A DNA stretch of 64,000 nt, taken from NCBI GenBank assembly GCA_047975205.1, contig JBKEDC010000016.1, forward strand, positions 14,459-78,458. The letters run 5' to 3'. Each line of letters opens with the position of its first letter. Position 1 is the first letter of the stretch. The stretch is from JBKEDC01 sp047975205 (GTDB lineage Bacteria; Bacteroidota; Bacteroidia; Bacteroidales; Prolixibacteraceae). The translations under genes were made by a program, and so were the position numbers. A model generated the notes under the pieces. The model saw only the letters and a program-made list of their open reading frames with translations. It ran no database searches and was not told the DNA's origin. Below, in pieces: positions 9,640-18,220 of this stretch.

Positions 9640-10479
9640 ATGAAAGAATTTTTTGCAAATTTATCAGGTTCCGATGCCGGAACAAAATTTTATGATTTAG
9701 TAGTTACCTATGGATTGAAATTGATAGGAGCTCTTGTAACACTTATTATCGGTTGGTGGATAATCTCGGTTATTTGTAAAACCCTCCGAAAGTTAATGAT
9801 TAAAAAAGATGTTGATCCTTCACTTCGCGGATTCATCAACAGCATGACCGGAATTGCGCTTAAAGCAGTTCTTATTGTGGTTTGTGTAAGTATGCTTGGC
9901 GTGGAAATGACATCTATTGTGGCTATCTTCGGTGCTGCCGGTTTAGCTGTAGGTATGGCGTTGTCGGGCACTTTGCAAAATTTTGCAGGTGGTGTAATGA
10001 TATTGCTTTTCCGTCCGTTTCGAGTGGGCGATTTCGTAGAAGCACAAGGATACGTCGGTTCGGTAAAAGAAATTCAAATATTCGTTACCATTCTTACCAC
10101 GCCGGATAATAAAACAGTGTTAATACCGAATGGCCCCCTTTCAAATGGAGCACTAATTAATTATTCGCGCCAACCGCGCCGTCGCGTTGATTTCTCATTC
10201 GGCATTGCTTATGGTCATGATTTCAACCATGCAAAAGAAGTCCTTGCCGGTTTGGTCAAAGCTGATTCGCGCATTATTCAAGATGAAGATAATATGATTG
10301 TATTGGGTGCAATGGCTGACAGTTCAGTTAACATTACGGTTAGAGTATGGGTAAATACCGATGACTATTGGGATGTATTCTTCGATATGAATAAAAAGGT
10401 ATATGAGGCATTTAACGCCAATGATATTAGCATTCCATTCCCACAAATGGATGTACATTTAGATAGGTTAGAAAAATAA
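9640..10479 (+). CDS. Small-conductance mechanosensitive channel (MscS family)
   Basis: Inner-membrane channel that opens under membrane tension to release solutes during osmotic down-shock. The length (279 aa) is close to E. coli MscS. There are about three membrane helices. The third carries the glycine/alanine-rich pore segment AIFGAAGLAVGMALSGTLQNFAGG, followed by the beta domain (FRPFRVGDFVE) and a C-terminal alpha/beta domain ending in IPFPQMDVHL, a normal MscS ending. A second, much larger MscS gene lies at 45855-48248. The gene is divergent from the secreted-protein gene; only a one-mismatch -7 box (9604-9611) is seen upstream. Confidence 0.93.
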   Translation: MKEFFANLSGSDAGTKFYDLVVTYGLKLIGALVTLIIGWWIISVICKTLRKLMIKKDVDPSLRGFINSMTGIALKAVLIVVCVSMLGVEMTSIVAIFGAAGLAVGMALSGTLQNFAGGVMILLFRPFRVGDFVEAQGYVGSVKEIQIFVTILTTPDNKTVLIPNGPLSNGALINYSRQPRRRVDFSFGIAYGHDFNHAKEVLAGLVKADSRIIQDEDNMIVLGAMADSSVNITVRVWVNTDDYWDVFFDMNKKVYEAFNANDISIPFPQMDVHLDRLEK

Positions 10480-10502
10480 CCAAAACTCAAAAAAATCAAT
10501 AG

Positions 10503-10535
10503 ACTAGAGGTGCAATTCGTACCTCTAGTTTTGTT
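10503..10535 (+). terminator. Rho-independent terminator after the small MscS gene
   Basis: Nine-bp perfect stem (10503-10511 with 10521-10529), 9-base loop, followed by a T-rich stretch. Confidence 0.75.
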
Positions 10536-10580
10536 TTGAAGAACCACATCTGCAATTTGTTTTAGTTATTCCGAATATTA

Positions 10581-10612
10581 TTTGCTTATCGTTGTTTAAA
10601 ATCCTACTTTTC
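10581..10612 (+). promoter_or_regulatory. Promoter of the pyrophosphatase gene
   Basis: TTTG (10581-10584), a 20-base spacer and TACTTTTC (10605-10612), one mismatch from TAnnTTTG; about 29 bases from the start codon. Confidence 0.6.
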
Positions 10613-10641
10613 ACGCTATAAAACTAAAAAGATGAAAACTT

Positions 10642-11304
10642 ATGAGTGATTATTTTTCTGATCCGATTGGTAGATTAATGGGGCTACGCTATAAATCGCA
10701 CCCTTGGCACGGAATAGCCATCGGCAAAGAAGCCCCCCAACGGGTAACTGCCTTTATTGAAGTAGTGCCTACCGATACGGTAAAATATGAAATTGAAAAA
10801 GATAGTGGATATCTGCTCCTCGACCGTCCACAAAAATATTCTAACGTAGTTCCGGCACTCTATGGTTTTATTCCTCAAACCTATTGCGGAGAAGGTGTGG
10901 GAAAGCTATGCATGAGTAAGACCGGTAAAACAAACATTATGGGCGATCGTGACCCTATTGATATTTGTGTGCTTACAGAACGAGATATTGTTCATGGCGA
11001 TATTTTGGTGCATGCCCGACCAATCGGTGGGTTCCGTATGATTGACGGAGATGAGGCCGATGATAAAATTATAGCTGTGCTCGATAACGATGTAGTGTAT
11101 GAGCATTATGAAAACTTATCGGAATTACCTCCGGTGGTAGTGCAACGATTGAAACATTATTTCTTGACTTACAAAGACATGCCGGGTCAGCCGAATGATA
11201 CGGAGATTACGCATGTGTATGATTCAGAAGAAGCATACGAAGTTATTCGCTGCTCTATGAAAGACTATCGCACACGTTTTGAAAACCTATTTAAGCTGAG
11301 GTAA
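10642..11304 (+). CDS. ppa: Inorganic pyrophosphatase (family I)
   Basis: Hydrolyses pyrophosphate to phosphate, pulling biosynthetic reactions forward in the cytoplasm. The family signature DRDPID is at 102-107, with the three metal-binding aspartates D102, D104 and D107. YEIEKDSGYLLLDRP and YGFIPQTYCG supply the usual Glu, Lys, Arg and Tyr residues. At 220 residues it is longer than E. coli Ppa (175), with an N-terminal extension of about 40 residues and a longer C-terminus. It has its own promoter and a strong terminator, so it is monocistronic. Confidence 0.94.
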   Translation: MSDYFSDPIGRLMGLRYKSHPWHGIAIGKEAPQRVTAFIEVVPTDTVKYEIEKDSGYLLLDRPQKYSNVVPALYGFIPQTYCGEGVGKLCMSKTGKTNIMGDRDPIDICVLTERDIVHGDILVHARPIGGFRMIDGDEADDKIIAVLDNDVVYEHYENLSELPPVVVQRLKHYFLTYKDMPGQPNDTEITHVYDSEEAYEVIRCSMKDYRTRFENLFKLR

Positions 11305-11329
11305 GACTCAACTAAAACAGGTTTACACA

Positions 11330-11367
11330 AAAAACACCCTGCTTAGCCAACTAAGCAGGGTGTTTTT
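11330..11367. terminator. Strong rho-independent terminator after ppa
   Basis: Seventeen-bp perfect stem (11330-11346 with 11351-11367), CCAA loop, with A and T tracts forming the stem base. Confidence 0.93.
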
Positions 11368-11676
11368 TTATGTATCTCTTAGAATAATATATCGTATAAA
11401 AATACAAATAAATGAGTAATGTTGATTTGTACTATATTTCCTTCTGATAGACAGGTGTTTATCATGTATTTTATAGCCAATTCTCATACCAGAAAAGGTG
11501 GCGGAGTTTATTTTTAGTTTATTTCTTGAAGAGAAAGCAAAGAGAAATCTATTTGTTACTCCATCATCTGTTGAGAATAGCTCGCACAAGTATATTTATG
11601 CACTATTCTTGTTTATGATTTTGTATAAATATGTTTAGGCACTTGATCTTGGGCTCATAATATTGCCGATAAATAG
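11368..11676. other. Intergenic stretch with no supported gene
   Basis: About 310 AT-rich bases between the ppa terminator and a second hairpin. The only open frame is 73 codons on the minus strand from a TTG, unlike any family I know. I see no RNA gene here. Confidence 0.6.
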
Positions 11677-11715
11677 ATAATACACCTATTATTCTTTGAA
11701 TAATAGGTGTATTAT
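11677..11715. repeat. 17-bp perfect inverted repeat upstream of the 11772 gene
   Basis: Arms 11677-11693 and 11699-11715 with a 5-base loop. It is AT-rich and has no T tail. It sits just upstream of the promoter for the next gene, so it could be an operator or the end of an unseen transcript. Confidence 0.7.
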
Positions 11716-11758
11716 TGCATTTTGGAATCAAAATTGCTTAACCTCAATTAGTTTTTAT

Positions 11759-11766
11759 TATTTTTG
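11759..11766 (+). promoter_or_regulatory. -7 box immediately upstream of the 11772 start codon
   Basis: TATTTTTG matches TAnnTTTG and ends five bases before the ATG; a TTG lies at 11734-11736, 22 bases upstream. Transcription would start at or next to the ATG, implying a leaderless mRNA. Confidence 0.5.
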
Positions 11767-11771
11767 CATCA

Positions 11772-12572
11772 ATGCATAAGATCTTAACATTAACCATATT
11801 GATTTGTACAATGCTAACCCCGGTGGGTATAATGGCAAAAGGAGGCGATGATATCATTGACCCTGTTTTGGTGTATTTTAAAGGTAGATTGCTTGATAAG
11901 CTTACGGGAAAACCTGTGGCATATGCTAATGTGGTAAATTTGCGCACCAGAGGAGGTACCAGTACCGATATCAACGGTAACTTCTCGATGGAAATGCTTA
12001 ACGTAGATACTATGATTGTTTCTGTGTTGGGTTATTCCAAAGATAGACTCACAATTCCATTGACTTACAGTGAAGACAGCATTCAGGTGTATAAGTTGGA
12101 AGCCATCCGTTTTCCTATTGATAAGGTAGATGTTACCGGTGAAAAACGAGAACTGAATTTGGGAGATTTAGGAACCGGTAAGGTTGATTCTTTATCACCT
12201 GAGTATAGGGCTGTAACGTGGAGCGAAAAACCAAAATGGTGGCAGGCACTTCTTAATCCGATAAAATTCGGACAATATCACGGGAAAGCTGAAAAAGAAC
12301 GCAGAGAAATGCGCGAATCTTTAGCTTCAGAGGCTGATTGGAGACGCTTGTCAAAATTTTACAATCAAGATATGGTGTATGAGCTTACCGGATTGAAAGG
12401 AGCATCGGCAGATACATTTATGATGTTTTTCAATCAGCGCAATCGCTTAACGGGAAGAGCTTCCGAATATGATGTTCGAGAGGCGATTACAAAAATCTAT
12501 AAACAATATATGGAAGAGCGTTACGGTAAGAAAACACAAGAAGATAACGAGGATAACGAAGACGATAAATAA
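11772..12572 (+). CDS. Exported protein with carboxypeptidase regulatory-like domain
   Basis: The 266-residue protein has a signal peptide (1-22). A carboxypeptidase-regulatory-like beta-sandwich follows at about 33-115 (FKGRLLDKLTGKPVAYANV, GGTSTDINGNFSM, VSVLGYS), the fold also found at the N-terminus of TonB-dependent receptors. The rest is charged, with no receptor plug or barrel, and ends in an acidic Glu/Asp/Asn tail. The function is unknown; proteins of this type are periplasmic or outer-membrane associated in Bacteroidota. cysS begins two bases after the stop, so they probably share a transcript. The ATG at 11772 is chosen because it opens the signal peptide. Confidence 0.75.
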   Translation: MHKILTLTILICTMLTPVGIMAKGGDDIIDPVLVYFKGRLLDKLTGKPVAYANVVNLRTRGGTSTDINGNFSMEMLNVDTMIVSVLGYSKDRLTIPLTYSEDSIQVYKLEAIRFPIDKVDVTGEKRELNLGDLGTGKVDSLSPEYRAVTWSEKPKWWQALLNPIKFGQYHGKAEKERREMRESLASEADWRRLSKFYNQDMVYELTGLKGASADTFMMFFNQRNRLTGRASEYDVREAITKIYKQYMEERYGKKTQEDNEDNEDDK

Positions 12573-12574
12573 AA

Positions 12575-14044
12575 ATGACAAATCAATTGTATATATATAA
12601 CACGCTGTCGAGAAAGAAAGAGTTGTTTACTCCTCTTCATGAGGGAAAGGTGGGCTTGTATGTTTGCGGACCCACAGTATATGGTAAAGCACATCTTGGT
12701 CATGCCCGACCGGCAGTAACCTTTGATTTGTTATTCCGTTATTTAACCCATCAGGGATATAAGGTGCGCTACGTGCGCAACATTACCGATGTTGGTCATT
12801 TAGCTAATGATGCCGATGAGGGAGAAGATAAAATTGCAAAGAAAGCTCGCTTAGATGAGTTGGAACCCATGGAAGTAGTACAAAAATATACGAATGACTA
12901 TCACACATGCATGCGCGAATTAAATGTCTTGCCCCCAAGTATTGAGCCGAGGGCAACAGGACATATTATAGAGCAGATAGCCTTGGTAGAGAAAATTCTA
13001 GCTGCAGGTTATGCGTATGAGAGTAATGGTTCTGTATATTTTGATGTGCCTAAATATGCTAAAGATTTCCCCTATGGGGAGCTGTCTGGTAGGAAGATTG
13101 AAGATTTGCAATCTAATACTCGCGAATTGGACGGACAGCAAGAAAAGCAATCTTCATTAGATTTTGCCATTTGGAAGAAAGCATCTCCGGAGCACATCAT
13201 GCGTTGGCCTTCGCGTTGGAGTGATGGCTTCCCCGGTTGGCATTTAGAGTGTACAGCTATGGGATGTAAATATTTGGGGGAGGAGTTTGATATTCACGGA
13301 GGAGGAATGGATTTAACTTTTCCACACCATGAAGCAGAAATAGCACAGTCAAAGGCAGCTTATGGACATTCTACCGTGCGCTATTGGATGCATAATAATA
13401 TGATTACCTTGAATGGTCAGAAAATGGGGAAATCATTGGGTAATGCTATTTCCTTAGATATGTTTTTCAGTGGAGAACACGAACTGTTAGAGCATGCCTA
13501 TAGCCCGATGGTTATTCGATTTTTTATGCTTACAGCCCATTATCGCAGCACACTTGATTTCTCAAATGAAGCCTTACAGGCTGCCGAAAAAGGCATGGAA
13601 CGATTGCTCAAAGCTTGCAAAACTTTGGATAAAATAACAGCTTCGGCAGAGTCAACTGTACGAGTATCAGAAATCGGAGCAAAATGCTTTGATGCTATGA
13701 ATGATGATTTAAACACGCCCATAGCCATTGCTCATCTCTTTGACGGAGTAAAACTTATTAACCAATTGGCAGAAGGTAAATCAGTAATTAATGAAGCAGA
13801 TTTGCTAGAGCTTAGAAAGTTATACCACACCTTTGTGATCGAACTGTTCGGCTTAGAATCCGATGAGAAGAATGGCTCCGGCATGCAAGCACTTGACTAT
13901 ACTATGGGACTAATCTTACAACTCCGTGCCGATGCTAAAGCTAATAAAGATTGGGCTACAGCCGATAAGATTCGAGATGAACTGACTGCGGCAGGTATCG
14001 TAGTTAAAGATACTAAGGATGGTGTGAGTTGGGAGCTAAACTAA
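12575..14044 (+). CDS. cysS: Cysteinyl-tRNA synthetase
   Basis: Charges tRNA-Cys with cysteine in the cytoplasm. The class I signatures are present: the HIGH equivalent HLGH at 40-43 and the KMSKS equivalent KMGKS near 282. The zinc site that selects cysteine is visible as C31 (YVCGPT), the Cys in HLECTAMG (about 225) and the His/Glu of PHHEAE. The C-terminus has the DALR-type helical domain. At 489 residues it is of normal length. It sits between an exported protein and the thioredoxin-NlpC/P60-purT run, so it may be part of a long mixed operon. Confidence 0.97.
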   Translation: MTNQLYIYNTLSRKKELFTPLHEGKVGLYVCGPTVYGKAHLGHARPAVTFDLLFRYLTHQGYKVRYVRNITDVGHLANDADEGEDKIAKKARLDELEPMEVVQKYTNDYHTCMRELNVLPPSIEPRATGHIIEQIALVEKILAAGYAYESNGSVYFDVPKYAKDFPYGELSGRKIEDLQSNTRELDGQQEKQSSLDFAIWKKASPEHIMRWPSRWSDGFPGWHLECTAMGCKYLGEEFDIHGGGMDLTFPHHEAEIAQSKAAYGHSTVRYWMHNNMITLNGQKMGKSLGNAISLDMFFSGEHELLEHAYSPMVIRFFMLTAHYRSTLDFSNEALQAAEKGMERLLKACKTLDKITASAESTVRVSEIGAKCFDAMNDDLNTPIAIAHLFDGVKLINQLAEGKSVINEADLLELRKLYHTFVIELFGLESDEKNGSGMQALDYTMGLILQLRADAKANKDWATADKIRDELTAAGIVVKDTKDGVSWELN

Positions 14045-14084
14045 ATAGAAACTTGAGTCTTATCCCTTAAATATAATAAAGCAT

Positions 14085-14561
14085 ATGAAACGCATACTTC
14101 TAATACTGACTTTTTTTGTAGCTCTAAGTGCACAAGCACAAACTTCTGTTTATAATCCGAAAGCTAATGCTAAATCAGATGTTGCAGCTGCTGTTAAACG
14201 AGCTAAACAAGAAGGCAAACACGTGCTTATTCAAGTTGGAGGGAATTGGTGTCCTTGGTGTATCAAACTCCATGCCTTTTTTGATGAAAATGAAGCGGTA
14301 AACAAAACTTTGCATGATAGTTATATTTTTGTCTTGGTGAACTACAGTAAAGAAAATAAAAATAAAGAGCTCTTGGCACAGTTAGGATATCCACAACGTT
14401 TTGGTTTTCCTGTTTTACTAGTGCTCGATGCTGATGGAAATAGGATCCATACGCAAAACTCGGCTTATTTGGAGAAAGATGGTGGCTATTCAGAAAAGAC
14501 TATTAATACTTTCCTAAAACAATGGTCACCCGATGCATTAGACCCGATTAATTATCAGTAA
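14085..14561 (+). CDS. Periplasmic thioredoxin-fold protein (CPWC)
   Basis: A 158-residue protein with a signal peptide (1-18) and a thioredoxin fold whose active site is C56-P-W-C59 (GGNWCPWCIKL), as in the thioredoxin_7/DUF255-like group. The cis-proline region is visible in FGFPVLLVLDADG. It is expected to exchange disulfides in the periplasm. Its stop codon overlaps the start of the NlpC/P60 gene by one base (TAATG), indicating translational coupling. Whether it reduces a cysteine of that neighbour is only a guess. Confidence 0.88.
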   Translation: MKRILLILTFFVALSAQAQTSVYNPKANAKSDVAAAVKRAKQEGKHVLIQVGGNWCPWCIKLHAFFDENEAVNKTLHDSYIFVLVNYSKENKNKELLAQLGYPQRFGFPVLLVLDADGNRIHTQNSAYLEKDGGYSEKTINTFLKQWSPDALDPINYQ

Positions 14562-15763
14562 TGAAACTTCGTATTGCTTTATTGTTACTATTCCTAGCCT
14601 GTTTTGGTTCATGTCATACGTCTAATATTGAGGAAAATTTTCAGACGAACTTAACTGCTACTCTAAAACAATTTATACCTGATAAAAGAGTGCAATTATT
14701 CGAGATAAAGCTAGAAAAGAAGAAGAATACTGTCTATCTTAGAGGTGAGAGTACAAACGCAGAGGCTACTCAATACTTGCTATCCCTTTTAGCTAAAGAT
14801 TATCCTTTAAATCAGATTCATAATGAAGTGCGTCAATTGCCGGATACAGCAGTAGGTATGTATACTTGGGCTTTGGTCAAGCAATCGGTCGTACCTATGC
14901 GAGCAAAGCAAGGTGATGCTAATGAAATGGTTTCTCAGGCTATTATGGGAACTCCCATTCGGTTGCTTGATAGATGTGGAGACTGGTATTTGGTTCAAAG
15001 TCCTGATGGATATTTGTCTTATATGGAAAATACGGTGCTCCAACCATTAACAGAACAAGAATTCAAATCTTGGCGAAGTTCAAAAGAACGGTATATATTC
15101 ACTGCTGTTAATGGCTGGGCTTATACCGAAGCAGATAGTAAATCGCAGGTAGTGTGTGATCTAGTAGAAGGGTGTATTTTTCAGGCAAAAAGCTATAATA
15201 CTCACTTCCTGAGGATTTTATTGCCTGATGGTAGAATTGCTTATGTGAAGAAGCAAGATTGCGTCTCATTTTCTAGTTGGGGTAATCAAAAATTAGATGA
15301 TATTAATGCACGTAATGTTATAGCGGATGCCAAAAGATTAATGGGGGTACCATACCTATGGGGAGGTATTTCTACAAAGGGAATCGATTGTTCAGGTTTT
15401 ACTAAATTGGTATTTCAGTCTCAGGGTATTTTGTTAGAGCGAGATGCATCTCAGCAGCAGAAGTATGGAAAACAAATAGACGTGACAAACTTGTCTAATT
15501 TTCGTCCCGGAGATTTACTGTTTTTTGGAAAAACGCCCAAGGCTACACACGTGGGCATCTATATAGGAAATACTCGTTTCATTCATGCTTCAGGGATGGT
15601 TAAGATCAGCAGTTTAGATCCAACTAAACCTGATTATAGCGAGAAACGAGATAAAACATTGATTTCAGCATGTCGCATTCTGCAAAGCGAGGAGGGACTT
15701 TGTGTTACCACGATCAAGAAGTGTGGCTGGTATGTTGATTATCCCCAATTCATAAATAAATGA
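14561..15763 (+). CDS. NlpC/P60 peptidoglycan endopeptidase lipoprotein with SH3 domains
   Basis: Predicted gamma-D-glutamyl-diamino acid endopeptidase acting on peptidoglycan stem peptides. The 400-residue precursor has a lipoprotein signal with a lipobox cysteine at C18 (CFGSC). Two bacterial SH3-like domains follow (about 100-165 and 178-236), then an NlpC/P60 domain with catalytic C277 (GIDCSGF), H330 (ATHVGIY) and H342. The layout resembles the dipeptidyl-peptidase VI group. It overlaps the thioredoxin gene by one base and purT by four (ATGA), so the three are translationally coupled. A later extension (about 375-400) holds extra cysteines. Confidence 0.92.
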   Translation: MKLRIALLLLFLACFGSCHTSNIEENFQTNLTATLKQFIPDKRVQLFEIKLEKKKNTVYLRGESTNAEATQYLLSLLAKDYPLNQIHNEVRQLPDTAVGMYTWALVKQSVVPMRAKQGDANEMVSQAIMGTPIRLLDRCGDWYLVQSPDGYLSYMENTVLQPLTEQEFKSWRSSKERYIFTAVNGWAYTEADSKSQVVCDLVEGCIFQAKSYNTHFLRILLPDGRIAYVKKQDCVSFSSWGNQKLDDINARNVIADAKRLMGVPYLWGGISTKGIDCSGFTKLVFQSQGILLERDASQQQKYGKQIDVTNLSNFRPGDLLFFGKTPKATHVGIYIGNTRFIHASGMVKISSLDPTKPDYSEKRDKTLISACRILQSEEGLCVTTIKKCGWYVDYPQFINK

Positions 15764-16929
15764 TTATGCAAAAGAAGATTATGCTGCTAGGCTCGGGTGA
15801 GCTAGGAAAGGAATTTGTAATTGCAGCTCAACGATGGGGGCAAACAGTTATCGCTGTTGATAGCTATGCAGGAGCTCCTGCTATGCAAGTAGCAGATATT
15901 GCAGAGGTAATAAACATGTTAAATAGAGATGCTCTTGACTCAATAGTTGCTAAGCATCAACCGGATTTAATTGTTCCTGAAATTGAAGCAATTCGGACAG
16001 AACGTTTCTATGACTATGAGGATCAGGGTATTCAGATAGTTCCATCGGCTAAGGCTGCTAATTTTACGATGAATAGAAAAGCTATTCGAGATATGGCAGC
16101 TATTGATTTGGGATTGAAAACAGCGAGATATCATTACGCTAAGACTTTTGAAGAATTTACTGCGGCAATTAAGAAGGTAGGAATGCCTTGTGTGGTTAAA
16201 CCCTTAATGTCATCATCGGGCAAAGGACAATCAATAATAAAAACAATTGCAGATATAAATGATGCATGGAAAGTAGCCACAGAAAAAGGTAGAGGAGATG
16301 CTGATGAAGTCATTGTAGAAGCTTTCGTTCCTTTTATAAATGAAGTAACATTGTTGACAGTCACTCAAAAAAATGGTGAGACGCTGTTTTGCAGACCTAT
16401 TGGTCATCGCCAGGAGCGAGGTGATTACCAAGAAAGTTGGCAGCCCGTGAATTTGCCGGATGGATTTGAGGAAAAGGCACAAAATATGGCAACCAAAGTG
16501 ACGTCGGCTTTAGGAGGTGCCGGCATTTGGGGTGTAGAATTTTTTATTACTGCCGATGATGTAGTATTTAATGAATTATCTCCTCGTCCGCACGATACGG
16601 GTATGGTTACTTTGGCAGGAACGCAGAACCTAAACGAATTTGAATTGCATTGTCGTGCTGTGTTGGGGTTGCCCATTGTTGAGATTCGCCAAGAAAAGTC
16701 TGGTGCAAGTGCTGTAATTCTGGCAAACAAAGCGAGTACTAATCCAAATTACATCGGTATTGAGAAAGTATGTGAGAATGCACTGGCTGATTTTCGGATA
16801 TTTGGTAAATCTGAAGCCCGAGAACATCGTAGGATGGGAGTCGTTTTACTGCAAGGAGAATTGGGAGAAGATGTGTTGAAGTTACAACGAGAATCAAGAA
16901 TATTAGCCGATAAAGTAAGCGTGGAGTAG
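15760..16929 (+). CDS. purT: Formate-dependent phosphoribosylglycinamide formyltransferase PurT
   Basis: ATP-grasp enzyme that makes formyl-GAR from GAR, formate and ATP in purine synthesis. The 389-residue protein has the N-terminal pre-ATP-grasp fold starting IMLLGSGELGKE. The ATP-grasp core follows (CVVKPLMSSSGKGQS, EVIVEAFVPF, and the metal-binding FNELSPRPHDTGMVTL). Its ATG overlaps the NlpC/P60 stop by four bases; an alternative ATG at 15766 would shorten it by two residues. Placing a purine gene behind a cell-wall hydrolase points to shared expression, not shared chemistry. Confidence 0.96.
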   Translation: MIMQKKIMLLGSGELGKEFVIAAQRWGQTVIAVDSYAGAPAMQVADIAEVINMLNRDALDSIVAKHQPDLIVPEIEAIRTERFYDYEDQGIQIVPSAKAANFTMNRKAIRDMAAIDLGLKTARYHYAKTFEEFTAAIKKVGMPCVVKPLMSSSGKGQSIIKTIADINDAWKVATEKGRGDADEVIVEAFVPFINEVTLLTVTQKNGETLFCRPIGHRQERGDYQESWQPVNLPDGFEEKAQNMATKVTSALGGAGIWGVEFFITADDVVFNELSPRPHDTGMVTLAGTQNLNEFELHCRAVLGLPIVEIRQEKSGASAVILANKASTNPNYIGIEKVCENALADFRIFGKSEAREHRRMGVVLLQGELGEDVLKLQRESRILADKVSVE

Positions 16930-17100
16930 TAGTCCCAATTCGTAGTATAGATTTATCTTTGACAAGAGGTGAGTTTATTTTGCTTGGTGAATAAAAGATT
17001 ATTCTCTTCCAACCTAACCTTAGAAAGTGGCATAAATTTTATGTCGTTTTTCTGTAGATGTAGAAATAAGCGGACTAGTTGTTATTTTATAAGACGCACT

Positions 17101-17132
17101 TTTGTAAAAGCATACATTATTCTTTATGTTTG
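17101..17132 (+). promoter_or_regulatory. Promoter of the GntR regulator gene
   Basis: TTTG (17101-17104), 20-base spacer, TATGTTTG (17125-17132): an exact consensus match. The predicted start near 17138 leaves a leader of about 15 bases. Confidence 0.75.
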
Positions 17133-17152
17133 TGAACCTAAAAAACTAGCTT

Positions 17153-18157
17153 ATGAACAACTTTCAATTTACAACAGATCCAAACTCAACTAAACTTAAA
17201 TATGTGCAGTTGGTTGATGCTATATCTGAAGCAATATCGAATCATGATTTGCAAGAGGGCGGTTTATTGCCGTCAGTAAACTATCTTATTAAGGAATGCT
17301 CGCTATCGAGAGATACCGTATTTAAAGCTTATGGAGAACTAAAAAACAGAGGCTTAATTGTATCGGTTCCGAATCGCGGATATTTTGTGGCACACGCCAA
17401 CACCAAAGTATTACTGTTCTTAGATACCTTTAAGGCATATAAAGAAGTACTTTATGCCTCGTTTATCAAAAACATACCGAGTAGCGTGGGGGTCGATTTA
17501 CATTTTCACCATTATAACATAGAGTCGTTTGAGCGAACTATTGACGAGTCCATAGGTAAATATTCGGCATATATTGTTATGAGCTTCGATCATCCGAAAA
17601 TGGCAGATATCATGAAGAAGCTTCCCACAGATAAGTTATTGGTCATTGATTGGAATATTCATTGTCCTACGGAATGTTCAACAGTATATCAATCATTTGG
17701 TTCGGGTTTGTATGAGGCGTTAGCTTCTGATTTAGATATTTATGCTAAGTATGATGAGTTCATATATGTATATCCGGAATTTACTGACCACCCGAAGGTG
17801 AGTATAGCCATGTTTGAGAGCTTCTGCAAAGACCATGATATTGTTTATCGAATAATGACGCAATCGCAGGATTTACAAGTAAAGAAAGGCGAGCTGTATT
17901 TGATGGTAAGTGATAGAATGCTTTCGAGACTGCTCGACCAGTGTGCGGAAGCTGATTTAGAGTTAGGAGGAGATGTAGGAGTGCTGTCTTACAATGAAAC
18001 TCCAATGAAAAAATATATTAAAGATGGTATATCAGCGATTACTACTGATTTTCGAGAAATGGGTAAAATCGTTGCCCACTTTGTGGGAAGTGGCGAACAT
18101 GTAAATAAGTGTATTCCTACTCGCTTGATTAAAAGAAATTCCATACTTTCGGAATAA
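17153..18157 (+). CDS. GntR-family regulator with sugar-binding-protein-like domain
   Basis: A 334-residue transcription factor. Residues about 15-80 form a GntR winged helix (LQEGGLLPSVNYLIKE, SLSRDTVFKAYGELKNRGLI), followed directly by a periplasmic-binding-protein-like effector domain (90-330; VLLFLD, DKLLVIDWN, DVGVLSYNETPMKKYI). This GntR/LacI hybrid layout is common in Bacteroidota for sugar-sensing repressors or activators. It has its own promoter and terminator and no sugar genes next to it; the nearest are the ROK-led locus downstream. The ligand and targets are unknown. Confidence 0.88.
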   Translation: MNNFQFTTDPNSTKLKYVQLVDAISEAISNHDLQEGGLLPSVNYLIKECSLSRDTVFKAYGELKNRGLIVSVPNRGYFVAHANTKVLLFLDTFKAYKEVLYASFIKNIPSSVGVDLHFHHYNIESFERTIDESIGKYSAYIVMSFDHPKMADIMKKLPTDKLLVIDWNIHCPTECSTVYQSFGSGLYEALASDLDIYAKYDEFIYVYPEFTDHPKVSIAMFESFCKDHDIVYRIMTQSQDLQVKKGELYLMVSDRMLSRLLDQCAEADLELGGDVGVLSYNETPMKKYIKDGISAITTDFREMGKIVAHFVGSGEHVNKCIPTRLIKRNSILSE

Positions 18158-18180
18158 AGATTAAAATAAATCATTTATAA

Positions 18181-18220
18181 AAGAAGAGCTGTGTCAGATT
18201 TTGATGCAGCTTTTCTTCTT
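18181..18220 (+). terminator. Terminator after the GntR gene
   Basis: AAGAAGAGCTG pairs with CAGC-TTT-TCTTCTT (ending 18220) around a T-rich loop, with a small bulge. Confidence 0.6.

Noticed and set aside
11368..11589. 73-codon open frame on the minus strand after the ppa terminator
   Set aside because: It begins with TTG, has no recognisable family motif, and no promoter box or other support was seen.
16969..17193. 74-codon open frame between purT and the GntR gene
   Set aside because: It overlaps the GntR promoter and start codon and resembles no known protein.
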